Below are positions 9,041 through 19,289 of a stretch of 64,000 nt of DNA, one piece after another. This DNA is from Phreatobacter sp. (GTDB lineage: Bacteria > Pseudomonadota > Alphaproteobacteria > Rhizobiales > Phreatobacteraceae): NCBI RefSeq assembly GCF_016793595.1, contig NZ_JAEULY010000013.1, positions 56,770-120,769 on the forward strand, written 5' to 3'. Position numbers and translations under genes: made by a program. The notes under the pieces are model-generated. The model worked only from the letters and a program-made list of their open reading frames with translations, had not been told where the DNA came from and did no database searches. Each line of letters opens with the position of its first letter. The stretch's first letter is position 1.

Positions 9041-9823
9041 TCAGACGAACTGGACGGAGACGCTGCCGAGCGGGCCGAAATCGGCATGGAGCGTATCGCC
9101 CTTCGCGGCCCAGACCGGGCGCGTGAACGAACCGGACAGCATGAGGTGGCCGGGCTCCAGCACGGTGCCGAAGCGGCCGACCTTGTTGGCGAGCCAGGCG
9201 ATGGCCATGGCCGGGTGGCCGAGCACGCCGGCGGCAATCCCGGTCTCCTCGATCTCCGCGTTGCGATAGAAGATCGCGCCGACCCAGCGCAGGTCCACCG
9301 CGTCCGGCCGGACAGGACGGCCGCCCAGAACGATGCCGGCGGCGGCGCCGTTGTCGGCGACGGTATCAGTGATCTTGCGCGGGTTCTGAACGCGCGCGTC
9401 GATGATCTCGATGGAAGGCACCACCCATTCGGTAGCGCGCAGCACGTCGACGAGGCCGATGCCCGGACCTTTCAGCGGCTCTTTCAGGATGAAGGTCAGT
9501 TCCGGCTCGACGCGCGGCACGCAATAGTCCTCGAAGCGGACCCTGGCGCCGTCGTTCAGCAGCATGGAATCGAGGAGGTGGCCGTAGTCAGGCTCGTCGA
9601 TCTGTGAGGAGGCCTGCATCGCCTTGGAGGTGAGGCCGATCTTGTGGCCGATCAGGCGTGCGCCTTTCGCGATCTTCATCTCGGTGACCAGCGAGGAGAT
9701 GGCGTAGGAGTCCTCGATCTGGATATCCGGATAGGTCTTCGAGAGCTGCAGCGCAGGCGTGCGCCTTTCCTCGGCGGCGATGAGGATTTCGGCCGCCTTG
9801 CGGCGGTCGGTGTCGGATAGCAT
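9041..9823 (-). CDS. 2-oxo-hept-4-ene-1,7-dioate hydratase-like (HpaH/MhpD family)
   Basis: Fumarylacetoacetate-hydrolase-fold hydratase, 260 aa, that adds water to 2-oxo-enoates in meta-cleavage pathways. Diagnostic stretches are [20 protein letters not shown], the [20 protein letters not shown] region, [14 protein letters not shown] and GSFTRPVWA, which closely follow HpaH/HpcG of homoprotocatechuate degradation. Metal-binding acidic residues are present in the VEPELTF segment. The start at 9823 ([10 protein letters not shown]) is preferred over the open frame to 9958. It is the last gene of a minus-strand set: Bug protein, CMD protein, hydratase. No other hpa genes are visible here, so the real substrate may be a related oxo-enoate. 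Confidence 0.85.
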   Translation of the reverse strand: MLSDTDRRKAAEILIAAEERRTPALQLSKTYPDIQIEDSYAISSLVTEMKIAKGARLIGHKIGLTSKAMQASSQIDEPDYGHLLDSMLLNDGARVRFEDYCVPRVEPELTFILKEPLKGPGIGLVDVLRATEWVVPSIEIIDARVQNPRKITDTVADNGAAAGIVLGGRPVRPDAVDLRWVGAIFYRNAEIEETGIAAGVLGHPAMAIAWLANKVGRFGTVLEPGHLMLSGSFTRPVWAAKGDTLHADFGPLGSVSVQFV

Positions 9824-9854
9824 GGGCTTTGATCCTTGGATCGGAGGAGGGCGG

Positions 9855-10238
9855 TCAGGCCTTGTCCGGGAACAGCCCGGACAGGACCTCGCCGGCGAGG
9901 TTGAAGGCGGCGACGCCACGGAACAGCGCGGCGATGGCGGCCGCGGCGTGCAGTTCATCGAGCGTCGCGCCGGCCTTGATGGCCGCCTTGGCGTGGTTGT
10001 TGGCGGCCTCGGAGGTCTGGGTCAGCAGGATGGCGAAGGCCATGAGCTGAACGGTCTTCTGGTCCAGCGCATCGGGGGTCAGCGCCGCGATACGCCAGTC
10101 CTCGATGGCCGCGACCACTTCCGGCGCGACATTCATGCCGAGCTTCAGCCGCTTGGCGATGCGCGGCGGCGTGAAGCCGATCATGTCCTCGTAGCGCTTT
10201 TCAAGCTCGGCGAGGGTGGGGAGATCCTTGCTGGGCAT
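9855..10238 (-). CDS. Carboxymuconolactone decarboxylase (CMD) family protein
   Basis: Small all-helical protein of 127 aa. The NNHAKAAIKAGATLDELHAA stretch is the usual CMD core, but the redox CxxC of AhpD-type peroxidase partners is absent (no cysteine), so it resembles the decarboxylase-like branch. The role may be decarboxylation or lactone isomerisation in the same catabolic path as the hydratase 31 bp downstream. It is separated by 40 bp from the upstream binding-protein gene and probably co-transcribed. Confidence 0.75.
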   Translation of the reverse strand: MPSKDLPTLAELEKRYEDMIGFTPPRIAKRLKLGMNVAPEVVAAIEDWRIAALTPDALDQKTVQLMAFAILLTQTSEAANNHAKAAIKAGATLDELHAAAAIAALFRGVAAFNLAGEVLSGLFPDKA

Positions 10239-10278
10239 GGGCAGGCGATCCTTCTCTTTCCGGTGCCGGGCCGCGACG

Positions 10279-11244
10279 TCACTGGGGGGTGAGGCCGGCG
10301 GCCCGGACGATGCCCGACCACTTGTCAGCCTCGGACTTGAGGTAGGTGCCGAAGGCCGGACCGAAGACCGTGCCGGGCTCGGCGCCGAGTTCGGCGAAGC
10401 GGGCGACGATGGCCGGCTCCTTGAGAACGGCGGTGGTCGTGTCGACCAGAACCTTCATTACCGCGGGCGGCGTTGCGGCCGGCGCGACGAGGCCGAACCA
10501 GGCGGAAGCCTCGAAGCCGGCGACGCCCGCCTCCGCCATGGTCGGCAGTTCGGGATAGAGCGACGAACGGGCAGCGCCGGCCACCGCGATCGCGCGGATC
10601 TTGCCGCCGGCGACCTGCGGCCGGATGGCCGGCATGTTGTCGAACATGAAGGGGATGTGGCCGGCGACGAGATCGTTCATCGCCGGGGCCGCGCCGCGAT
10701 AGGGCACGTGGATGATGTTGATGCCGGCGAGCGACTTGAACAGTTCGCCAGCGAGATGATTGGTGGAACCGGCGCCCGAGGAGCCGAAATGCAGCTTGCC
10801 CGGCTCGGACTTGGCGAGGGCGATCAGTTCGGCGACCGAATTGGCGCGCACCTGTGGGTTGACCGCCAGCACGATCGGCACCGAGGCGGTCAGCGCGACG
10901 GGCGCGAAGTCCTTCAGCGGATCAAAGTTCATCCGCTGGAACAGCGAGGGGTTGATGGCGAGCGGGCCGGGGGCGGCGAGCAGCAGCGTGTAGCCGTCGG
11001 CATCAGCGCGGGCGACAGCCTCGGCGCCGACATTGCCGCCGGCGCCGCCGCGATTCTCGACCACGACGGGCTGCTTCCAGATCTCCGACAGGCGTTGCGC
11101 CACGATGCGCGCGATCACGTCATTGGAGCCGCCGGCAGGGAACGGCACCACGATGCGGACGGTACGCTCCGGAAATGCCGCGACGGGCGCAGCGGCGAAG
11201 GCGAGAGCGGTCAGCCCGGCGACAGCGGACAAAAGACGGGTCAT
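10279..11244 (-). CDS. Bug/TctC-family tripartite tricarboxylate transporter substrate-binding protein
   Basis: Periplasmic binding protein of 321 aa with a Sec signal peptide (MTRLLSAVAGLTALAFAAAP, cleavage near VAA). Family blocks include IVVPFPAGGSNDVIAR, VVENRGGAGGNVGAE and the HVPYRGAAPA loop that contacts carboxylated ligands. No TctA/TctB membrane genes adjoin it; Bug proteins are often orphan. It is divergent from the amidohydrolase, with AT-rich palindromes between them that probably bind the GntR regulator at 12295. Confidence 0.9.
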   Translation of the reverse strand: MTRLLSAVAGLTALAFAAAPVAAFPERTVRIVVPFPAGGSNDVIARIVAQRLSEIWKQPVVVENRGGAGGNVGAEAVARADADGYTLLLAAPGPLAINPSLFQRMNFDPLKDFAPVALTASVPIVLAVNPQVRANSVAELIALAKSEPGKLHFGSSGAGSTNHLAGELFKSLAGINIIHVPYRGAAPAMNDLVAGHIPFMFDNMPAIRPQVAGGKIRAIAVAGAARSSLYPELPTMAEAGVAGFEASAWFGLVAPAATPPAVMKVLVDTTTAVLKEPAIVARFAELGAEPGTVFGPAFGTYLKSEADKWSGIVRAAGLTPQ

Positions 11245-11257
11245 GCTTCCTCCAAAT

Positions 11258-11289
11258 AATAATCGATTATTTTATGATTATCGATTATT
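11258..11289. promoter_or_regulatory. AT-rich palindromic operator in the divergent Bug/amidohydrolase promoter
   Basis: A perfect 14-bp palindrome, AATAATCGATTATT, is centred between 11264 and 11265. The 10-mer ATCGATTATT at its right part recurs at 11280-11289, 18 bp on. The surrounding DNA is GC-rich, so the site stands out. It lies just ahead of the minus-strand Bug gene and 108 bp before the amidohydrolase. FCD-type GntR proteins bind such sites and one is encoded at the end of the divergent operon; the link is inferred. Confidence 0.55.
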
Positions 11290-11396
11290 CTCTGCCATGC
11301 TGGACCGGAGCGGTCAACCGCGCGGCAGCGAACGGGATGGCGCAGCGCCCATGCGCCAGGAAGTCTCAAGCGGCTCGAGGCAGGACGGGACGAAGC

Positions 11397-12302
11397 ATGG
11401 CATTGCAAGGAAACGAAGCGCGGCAGCCGCCGCCCTGCACGGGGCCGGATCGCCATCCGCACAGGCCGTCCTTCGTCATGCCTAAGGGCGCATGCGACAC
11501 GCATGTCCACGTCTTCGGTCCGGCCGCGCAGTTCCCGTTCAGTCCGGCGCGCAGCTATACGCCGGAGGACTGCACCTACGACGACCTCGTCGCGCTGCAC
11601 GACGTGCTGGGCATCGATCGCGTGGTGATCGTCCACGGCGGCGCCCACGGCACGGACAATGCGGCGACACTCGCGGCGCTCGCGCGCGCGCCCGCGCGCA
11701 TGCGAGGCGTCGCGGTCATCCCCTCGGGCCTGCCGCGCGCGACGCTGGAGGATATGCACCGGCGCGGCATGCGCGGCTGCCGCATGTCCACGGTGGTCAG
11801 CGGCGGCGCCTCCTTCGACCATCTGGGACGGCTCGCCGAGGAGACGCGCGACCTTGGCTGGCATCTGGTGCTCCATTTCCACAAGGCCGGCGAACTGCTC
11901 GACGTGGAAACCGCGCTCGTCGCCTCCGGCCGTCCTTTCGTGCTCGACCATCTCGCGCGGATCACGGCGGCCGAGGGCGTGGACTCAAAACCCTTCCAGG
12001 CCGTGCTGCGACTGCTCGATACGGATCGCTGCTGGGTCAAGCTCGCCAGCCTCTACCGCCTGTCCTCGGACCCCTATCCGCACAGGGACATGCTGCCGCT
12101 GATCCATCGCGTGGTCGAGCACAGGCCGGACCGGATCCTGTGGGGCAGCAACTGGCCGCACCCGATCTGCCCGGTGCCGATGCCGAACGACGGCGACCTC
12201 GTCGATCTCATCCCCCTGTGGATTCCCGACGCGGATCATCGCAGGCTCGCACTGGTGGACAATCCCGCGATGCTCTACGGATTCGATCCCGTCGATGGTT
12301 GA
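11397..12302 (+). CDS. Amidohydrolase, 2-pyrone-4,6-dicarboxylate hydrolase (LigI)-like
   Basis: TIM-barrel amidohydrolase (amidohydrolase_2 family) of 301 aa. The N-terminal metal motif is CDTHVHVFGP, with FHKAG and the LDHLAR segment in the middle and the WGSNWPHP motif near the C-terminus, all typical of PDC hydrolase LigI and its relatives that open lactone rings. The start at 11397 is selected because the open frame upstream runs through the operator and promoter. The downstream GntR gene overlaps its stop by 8 bp. With the CMD protein and hydratase it suggests degradation of an aromatic-derived dicarboxylate. Confidence 0.82.
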   Translation: MALQGNEARQPPPCTGPDRHPHRPSFVMPKGACDTHVHVFGPAAQFPFSPARSYTPEDCTYDDLVALHDVLGIDRVVIVHGGAHGTDNAATLAALARAPARMRGVAVIPSGLPRATLEDMHRRGMRGCRMSTVVSGGASFDHLGRLAEETRDLGWHLVLHFHKAGELLDVETALVASGRPFVLDHLARITAAEGVDSKPFQAVLRLLDTDRCWVKLASLYRLSSDPYPHRDMLPLIHRVVEHRPDRILWGSNWPHPICPVPMPNDGDLVDLIPLWIPDADHRRLALVDNPAMLYGFDPVDG

Positions 12303-13002
12303 GAACCATGGCCCGATGAGCCTTCGCGAGACCCCCGCATCACCGTCCGCGGCCACGTTGTCGACGACGCTCGCCGAGCGCCTGCGCAGCGCGATTATGC
12401 GCGGCGAACTCGTGCCGGGCTCCAAGCTGGTGCTGGATCGCATTCGCGCGAGCTACGGCGTCAGCCTCAGTCCCTTGCGCGAAGCGTTGTGGCGACTGGA
12501 AAGCGAGGGGCTCGTTCAGGCCGAGGACCAGCGCGGCTATCGCGTGGCGCCGGTCTCCGCCGACAACCTGTCCGAGGTCATCCGGTTGCGTGTCGAACTG
12601 GAGAGCATGGCGGCGCGCGAGGCTATCCTGCACGGCGACGCTGCCTGGGAGGGACGCATCCTCTCGTCGCTGCATCAGCTGAACCGCTCCCGGCGCGGGC
12701 AGCGTTCGCCGGAGGAACAGGAGGAATGGGAGCAACGCCACCGCGCCTTCCATGCCGAACTGATCTCGGCCTGCCGCATGCCCATGCTGCAGCAGTTCTG
12801 CGAGACGCTGCATGACCAGAGCGACCGTTACCGGCGCATCTTCCTGAAGGATCACGAGCCCGACCGCGACGTGCCGGCCGAACACGCGGCGATCGCCGAC
12901 GCCATGATCGGGCGCCGAGCCGACGACGCGGCACGCATGCTGCGCGACCATATCGAGCGGACCGGGCGTAACATCCAGGTCGCGCTGCGCGGGCCCGGCT
13001 GA
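12295..13002 (+). CDS. GntR-family transcriptional regulator, FCD (FadR) subfamily
   Basis: DNA-binding regulator of up to 235 aa. The winged-helix part (about residues 20-85) has the GntR core LRSAIMRGELVPGSKL and SLSPLREALWRLESEGLV; the C-terminal FCD ligand domain has the ELESMAAREAI helix and metal-type histidines (RHRAFHAELI, HAAIADAM, LRDHIERT). The ATG at 12295 overlaps the amidohydrolase stop; an alternative ATG at 12316 (MSLRETP) is equally possible. It probably controls its own operon and the divergent Bug-CMD-hydratase operon through the palindromes at 11258-11289. Confidence 0.88.
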   Translation: MVENHGPMSLRETPASPSAATLSTTLAERLRSAIMRGELVPGSKLVLDRIRASYGVSLSPLREALWRLESEGLVQAEDQRGYRVAPVSADNLSEVIRLRVELESMAAREAILHGDAAWEGRILSSLHQLNRSRRGQRSPEEQEEWEQRHRAFHAELISACRMPMLQQFCETLHDQSDRYRRIFLKDHEPDRDVPAEHAAIADAMIGRRADDAARMLRDHIERTGRNIQVALRGPG

Positions 13003-13021
13003 ACGCGTCCGGTATCGGCGT

Positions 13022-13046
13022 GACGGGATCCGTCGCCTTTTCTTTT
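13022..13046 (+). terminator. Weak hairpin with T-rich tail after the GntR gene
   Basis: GACGG-GAT-CCGTC stem-loop followed by GCCTTTTCTTTT, 20 bp after the regulator stop. The 5-bp stem is short, so this is a plausible but not certain intrinsic terminator. Confidence 0.4.
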
Positions 13047-13246
13047 GTTGCGCCAGATCACCCCTCTGGAACCCATTGATGCCGCAGGCGGCGTGATCGC
13101 GACATTTCCGGCAACAGGCTGGCGGGTGTTCTCAATTCGGCAACGCTATATCCTCAAAATTGAACTTCCGAGGTCGGACGGTCGGCTGTCACTGTTCGTT
13201 CATTAGCATCGCTCGTGGAGGCGGTGGCAAAAAGGGGAACAGGATC

Positions 13247-14449
13247 ATGGATCGTCGTACGCTGCTCGGCGGGTTGTCCGCTGCCGCCGCCCTCACGCCC
13301 GGCTTCGCGCTCGGTCAGGCGACCAATGAAATCCGCATCGGCGCGCCGCTGCCGCTGACCGGCCCGCTGGCTCCCGAGGGGCGCAAGCAGAAGCGCGGCT
13401 ACGATCTCTGGGCCGCGCAGGTGACCAAGGAAGGCGGCGTCGATGTCGGCGGCCGCAAGCTTCCGGTCCGCATCATCTATTCCGACTACCAGTCCGCGAC
13501 GCCGCGCGGCGTGCAGGCCTGCGAGTTTCTGGTCAACCAGGAAAAGGCGCACTTCCTGTTCTCGCCCTTCGGTTCGGGCGCGGCGAAAGCCGGCTCGGCC
13601 ATCGCCGAGCGCTACAAGATCCCGATGATCGCGCCGACCGCCTCGTCGGTCGAAGTTTACGATCAGGGCTTCAAATATCTGTTTGGCACCTTCACGCCGA
13701 ATTCGACGCTGACCGAGCCGCTGGCGAAGCTCGTCACCGAGAAGGCGCCGGACGTGAAGAAGGTCGCGATCTTCTCGCGCAACGACCTGCTGCCGCTCTC
13801 CCTCGCCAACGAGATGCGCAAGTCGTCGGCCGCCCGCAACCTCAGCGTCGTCTATGACGAGAAATTCGCCATCGGCACGCTCGACTTCGCGGCGGCGCTG
13901 ACCCAGATGCGCGCGGCGGCCCCCGACTGGGTTTTCGTCGGCGGCTACATCAACGATCTCGTTCAGGTGCGCTCGCAGATGCGCGATCTCGGCATGAAGC
14001 CGAAGGTGCTGACGATGATCGCCGGCCCTGCCTACGAGGAATATATCCAGGCGCTCAAGGCAGCCGCCGAGAACGTCTCCAGCGCCGCATGGTGGCATCC
14101 CTCCGTTCGCTACGAGGGCGAGGATCTGTTCCGCTCGACCGCCAATTATGTCGAGGTCTTCAAGGCCGCCTATAACGGCGAGACGCCCGACTATGCCGAG
14201 GCTTCGGCATCCTCGGCCGGCGCGATTCTTCAACTCGCCCTGAAGAAGGCCGGCACGCTGGAAGGCCCGGCGGTGCGCGACGCGCTCGCCTCGCTGAACG
14301 TCCGCACCTTCTGGGGACCGGTCCATTTCGGCCCGACCGGCCAGATCGACAGCCTGACCCCGCCGGTGTTCCAGATTCAGGGCGGCAAGGCCGTCGTGCT
14401 GGTGCCGGACGAGATCAAGCAGGGCGAATTCCGCTTCGGCATCGCCTGA
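13247..14449 (+). CDS. Branched-chain amino-acid type ABC substrate-binding protein (LivJ-like)
   Basis: Periplasmic type-I binding protein of 400 aa with a Tat-like signal (MDRRTLLGGLSAAAALTPG, cleavage after FALGQ). The mature start NEIRIGAPLPLTGPLAPEG is the standard Peripla_BP_6 opening. The ATG at 13247 is preceded by an AAGGGGAA Shine-Dalgarno region, favouring it over the open frame back to 13160. It is the first gene of a seven-gene operon (binding protein, two permeases, two ATPases, aldehyde dehydrogenase, RidA-like). The ligand is unknown; in such operons it is often an aromatic or amide compound rather than leucine. Confidence 0.9.
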   Translation: MDRRTLLGGLSAAAALTPGFALGQATNEIRIGAPLPLTGPLAPEGRKQKRGYDLWAAQVTKEGGVDVGGRKLPVRIIYSDYQSATPRGVQACEFLVNQEKAHFLFSPFGSGAAKAGSAIAERYKIPMIAPTASSVEVYDQGFKYLFGTFTPNSTLTEPLAKLVTEKAPDVKKVAIFSRNDLLPLSLANEMRKSSAARNLSVVYDEKFAIGTLDFAAALTQMRAAAPDWVFVGGYINDLVQVRSQMRDLGMKPKVLTMIAGPAYEEYIQALKAAAENVSSAAWWHPSVRYEGEDLFRSTANYVEVFKAAYNGETPDYAEASASSAGAILQLALKKAGTLEGPAVRDALASLNVRTFWGPVHFGPTGQIDSLTPPVFQIQGGKAVVLVPDEIKQGEFRFGIA

Positions 14450-14461
14450 CGTCCTGATCCA

Positions 14462-15334
14462 ATGAGCGCTTCCCTTCTCGCGCAGGTCCTCGCCAACGGA
14501 CTCCTGCTCGGCGGCCTCTATGCCGCCGTTGCAGCAGGGTTCTCGCTGGTCTGGGGCGTGCTGAACGTCGTGAACATGCTGCACGGCTCCGCCATCGTCC
14601 TCGGCTCCTACGCGGCCTGGTTCGCCTCGGCCCGGTTCGGGATCAATCCGTTCCTGTCGGCCATCGTCGTCGGCCCCGCCATCGGCCTCATCGGCTGGGC
14701 GGTGCAGCGTTTCGTCATCCAGCGGGTGATCACCGCGCCGGTGCTGATCACGCTGGTGCTGACCTTCGCCCTCGATCTGATCCTCAACAACGGCATGATC
14801 AACGCCTTCTCCGCCGACTACCGCAAGGTGCCGCCGGTGACCGGAACTCTCATCAGCTTCGGCCCCATCGGCCTGCCGATGGACCGCGTTCTCGCGGCCG
14901 TGGCCGGCGTCGCGGTGACGCTCGCCGTCCATGCCTATCTCAACAGTTCACGCCTCGGCCGCGCCATCGTCGCCGTCCGCATGGACCGTGAAACCTCGAT
15001 GCTGATGGGCGTGAAGGTCGAGCACATCTACGCCGTCACCTTCGGCCTCGGCCTCGCGCTCGCCGGCATCGCCGGCTGCCTGATGGCGGTGGTCTTCCCG
15101 ATCTCGCCGCTGAACAGCTCCGGCTATCTCGGCATCGCCTTCGTCGCCTGCGTGCTGGGCGGCCTCGGCAGCATCGTCGGCGCGATCGTCGGCGGCATCG
15201 TTCTCGGCGTGGTGGAGAGCTTCGGCGCCATCTTCGTCGGCCCGGAATACAGCGTCACGGTCGCCGCCGTGCTGCTCATCGCCATGCTGCTGCTGCGCCC
15301 GCAAGGGTTGCTCGGCCGCGCCGGCTACGAGTGA
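14462..15334 (+). CDS. Branched-chain amino-acid type ABC permease (LivH-like)
   Basis: Inner-membrane permease of 290 aa, almost entirely hydrophobic. The N-terminus LLAQVLANGLLLGGLYAAVA and the GVLNVVNMLHGS block are characteristic of LivH, as is the C-terminal FVACVLGGLGSIVGAIVGGI run. It is 12 bp after the binding-protein gene and 7 bp before the second permease. Confidence 0.92.
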   Translation: MSASLLAQVLANGLLLGGLYAAVAAGFSLVWGVLNVVNMLHGSAIVLGSYAAWFASARFGINPFLSAIVVGPAIGLIGWAVQRFVIQRVITAPVLITLVLTFALDLILNNGMINAFSADYRKVPPVTGTLISFGPIGLPMDRVLAAVAGVAVTLAVHAYLNSSRLGRAIVAVRMDRETSMLMGVKVEHIYAVTFGLGLALAGIAGCLMAVVFPISPLNSSGYLGIAFVACVLGGLGSIVGAIVGGIVLGVVESFGAIFVGPEYSVTVAAVLLIAMLLLRPQGLLGRAGYE

Positions 15335-15341
15335 GCGCGCC

Positions 15342-16285
15342 ATGAAGACCCTGTCCTCCTCGCCCTGGATCGGCCCCGTCCTCGCCCTCGCCGGCGGCGT
15401 CATCCTCGCCTTCGGCCTGCCGGCGCTCGTCGGCGACCAGGCCTATCTCCTCAGGCTTGCGACCCAGCTCGCCTTGCTGATCACGCTCGCCATCGCGTGG
15501 AACCTCGTCGGCGGCTTCACCGGCTATCCGTCCTTCGCGACGGCTGCCTTCTTCGGCCTCGGCGCCTATGCCATCGCGGTGGCGCAACAGGCCGGATGGC
15601 CGGTCTGGAGCGGCTTCCTGCTGGCGGCGGTGCTGTCGGCGCTGCTCGCGGCGCCCTTCGGCTTCGCCATTCTCAGGCTGCGCGGCCACTATTTCGCGAT
15701 CGCCAGCCTGATGCTGGTGACCATCCTGAAGGAGGTCACGACCGGCTGGTCCGATCTCACTGGCGGCGGCATGGGCATCAACCTGCCCGGAGCCGGCGGT
15801 AATCCCACCGCCATCGCGACGGTCGCGCTGGAGACCATGGTCATCCTCGCCGCGGCCGCACTGGCGCTGTCGATGGTCGTCGCCAAGGGCCGCCTCGGCT
15901 TCGGCCTCGCCTGCATTCGCATGAACGAGACGGCCGCCATGGGCGCGGGCATCGACGCGCCGCGCCTGAAGACCATCGCCTTCACTCTGTCGGCGGCGAT
16001 CTGCGGCCTTGCCGGCGCGACCTATGCCCGCTGGATCGGCTATATCGACCCTTCCGACGTCTATGACGTGATGTGGTCGGTGCGCCCGATCATCGCCGCG
16101 CTGATCGGTGGCGTCGGCACGGTGTTCGGCCCGGTCGTCGGCTCGATCGTCTACATGGCCTTCGAAGAGCTCATGTGGCGCAACCTGCTGACGTTCGGCA
16201 CGGGAGCGCTCGGCGTCCTGATCGCCCTGCTGGTGCTGCTGCTGCCGGCCGGCATCATCCCCGGCATCCTGCGCAGGAGGGCGTC

Positions 16286-16289
<4 letters not shown>
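15342..16289 (+). CDS. Branched-chain amino-acid type ABC permease (LivM-like)
   Basis: Second permease, 315 aa. LivM features include the AIAWNLVGGFTGYPSFATAAFFGLGAY region, the LRGHYFAIASL loop and the RMNETAAMGAGID segment. It overlaps the LivG-like gene in an ATGA (16286-16289), showing translational coupling. Confidence 0.92.
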
Positions 16290-17037
<748 letters not shown>

Positions 17038-17041
<4 letters not shown>

Positions 17042-17754
17042 CCGGCCTGACCATCAACGGCGTGACCGCCGGCTATGGCGACGTGACGGTTCTGCAGGAC
17101 GTCGCCTTCGACGTGGCCGCGCCTGGCATCACCGCCGTCATCGGCTCGAACGGCGCGGGCAAGACGACGCTCCTGCGCGCGCTCTCCGGCCTCATCAAGC
17201 CGAATGCCGGGCGCATCGCGCTCGGTGGCATCGAGCTGGCCGGACTGGCGCCGGACGCCTTCGTCGCCACCGGCATCGCCCATGTGCCGGAAGGCCGCCG
17301 CCTGTTCGCGGGCATGACGGTGGAAGACAATCTGATGATGGGCGCCTTCTCGCGCCGCCTGCCGGCATCAGTGCTGCGCGAGGAACTGGATGCGGTCTAC
17401 GCGCTGTTTCCGCGTCTCGCGGAGCGGCGCAAGCAGGACGCGGTCTCCATGTCCGGCGGTGAGCAGCAGATGTGCGCCATCGGCCGCGGGCTGATGGCTA
17501 AGCCGAAGGTGATGCTGATCGACGAACTGTCGCTCGGCCTCGCGCCGGTCGCGGTCGATGTGCTCGTCGACGCGCTGACGCGGCTCGCGGCCGACGGCCT
17601 CGGCCTGCTCGTCGTCGAGCAGGATGTCGCCGTCGCTTTCGACCTTGCCAGCCAGATCGTGGTGCTCGACCGCGGCCGCGTCACGCGAACCGGGCCGAGC
17701 GCATCGGTGGCCGCCGACCCGGCCGTGCGCGCCGCCTATCTCGGCGAAGCCTGA
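17038..17754 (+). CDS. Branched-chain amino-acid type ABC ATP-binding protein (LivF-like)
   Basis: Second ATPase, 238 aa. Walker A GSNGAGKTT, the HVPEGRRLFAGMTVEDNL block that is diagnostic of LivF, signature MSGGEQQM and Walker B LIDELSLGL. It forms the ATPase heterodimer with the LivG-like protein. It ends 17 bp before the aldehyde dehydrogenase gene. Confidence 0.93.
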
Positions 17755-17771
17755 TCTCCATCGAGACCATC

Positions 17772-19235
17772 ATGACCCAGACCACCATCGAGACCATCCG
17801 CTCGCCCTATGACGGTTCGCCGGTCGGCGAGATGCCTGTCGCGGATGCCGCCGCGGTCGAGGCCGCCATCGTCGCGGCGGAGCGTGGCTATCAGGTCATG
17901 CGCAAGCTGCCGCGCTTTGCCCGCGCCGACATTCTGGCGCGTGCCGCCGACATCCTGCGCCGCCGTCGTGACGAGGTCGTCCGTATCATCGCGGCGGAGG
18001 CCGGCAAGCCACTCTATGACGCGCGCGGCGAGGTCGCCCGCTCGCTGTTCAACCTGACCAATGCCGCAGCTGAGGCCCGTCGCTTCGGTGGCCATGAAGT
18101 GCCGCTCGACATGGATGCGGGCGTCTTCGAGTACCAGACGACCACGGCGAGCGGCGCGAAGCTCGATCTGTCCAGGGCCGATCCCGACCAGCTCGCGGCG
18201 ATCCGCCGCCGCGTCGGCATCGCCCGGCGCTTTCCGATCGGGCCGATCCTCGCCATCGCGCCGTTCAATTTTCCGCTCAACCTCGTGCTGCACAAGGTCG
18301 CCCCCGCGCTTGCCGTCGGCAATTCCGTGGTGCTGAAACCTGCGCCGCAGACGCCGCTGACCTCGGTCCTTCTCGCCGAGATCCTCGCCGAAGCCGGCCT
18401 GCCGGAGGGGGCGCTGTCGGTGGTCCACTGCCCGGTGCCGCTGGCCGAGGCCATGGTGCGCGACGACCGCTTCGCCATGGTGACCTTCACCGGCTCGGCC
18501 AAGGTCGGCTGGCACATCAAAGCCATTGCCGGCCGGAAGAAGGTGGCGCTCGAACTCGGCGGCAACGGCGCGGTCGTCGTCTGCGCCGATGCCGACCTCG
18601 ATCTTGCGGCGGCGCGCTGCGTGCGTGGCGGCGTGGTCTATGGCGGCCAGTACTGCATCGGTGTCCAGCGCATCCTGGTTGAGCGGCCGGTGTACCAGAC
18701 CTTCCTCGACAAGCTCCTGGACAAGGTCCGCGCCTGCCGCGTCGGCAATCCCATGGAGGAGGGCGTCGATGTCGGCCCCGTCATCGACGAGGGCTCGGCG
18801 AAGCGTATCGAGAGCTGGATCAATGAGGCCAAAGCCGCCGGCGCCAAGGCCGAGATCGGAGGCGACCGCGACCGCGCGGTGATCCAGCCCTGCGTGCTCA
18901 CGGGCACGCGCGCGGGCATGAAGGTCGAGGACGAGGAGATCTTCGGGCCCGTGCTGACGGTCAACCCGTTCGACACGTTCGAGGAAGCGGTCACCCGGGC
19001 CAATGACAGCAAGTACGGCCTTCAGGGCGGCATCTTCACCCGCGACGTGACGCGCGCCTTCCGGGCGATCGAGGATTGGGATGTCGGCGGCCTGATGGTC
19101 AACGACGTGCCGATCTATCGCCTCGACAACATGCCGTTCGGCGGCTGGAAGGAGTCGGGTCTCGGGCGGGAGGGAACCCTCTACGCCATGGAAGACATGA
19201 CCGACATCAAGCATCTCGTGATCAACTACGCCTGA
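17772..19235 (+). CDS. NAD(P)-dependent aldehyde dehydrogenase
   Basis: Aldehyde dehydrogenase superfamily enzyme of 487 aa that oxidises an aldehyde to the acid. The Rossmann segment (FTGSAKVG), the general base Glu near 261 (LELGGN) and the catalytic Cys near 295 (GGQYCIGVQR) are intact, as are EIFGPV and the MPFGGWKESGLGREG C-terminal blocks. The overall look is nearest to lactaldehyde, phosphonoacetaldehyde or sulfolactaldehyde type dehydrogenases, but the substrate cannot be read from sequence. Its place in the transporter operon suggests it acts on a catabolite of the imported compound. Confidence 0.88.
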   Translation: MTQTTIETIRSPYDGSPVGEMPVADAAAVEAAIVAAERGYQVMRKLPRFARADILARAADILRRRRDEVVRIIAAEAGKPLYDARGEVARSLFNLTNAAAEARRFGGHEVPLDMDAGVFEYQTTTASGAKLDLSRADPDQLAAIRRRVGIARRFPIGPILAIAPFNFPLNLVLHKVAPALAVGNSVVLKPAPQTPLTSVLLAEILAEAGLPEGALSVVHCPVPLAEAMVRDDRFAMVTFTGSAKVGWHIKAIAGRKKVALELGGNGAVVVCADADLDLAAARCVRGGVVYGGQYCIGVQRILVERPVYQTFLDKLLDKVRACRVGNPMEEGVDVGPVIDEGSAKRIESWINEAKAAGAKAEIGGDRDRAVIQPCVLTGTRAGMKVEDEEIFGPVLTVNPFDTFEEAVTRANDSKYGLQGGIFTRDVTRAFRAIEDWDVGGLMVNDVPIYRLDNMPFGGWKESGLGREGTLYAMEDMTDIKHLVINYA

Positions 19236-19289
19236 CGCAGGGCAGGCGGTTCCCACCATCGTTTCGACTTCTCAAGGAAGGGCCATTCC

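Noticed and set aside
13154..14932. 592-codon minus-strand frame
   Set aside because: Antisense of the LivJ- and LivH-like genes; composition is shadow-like.
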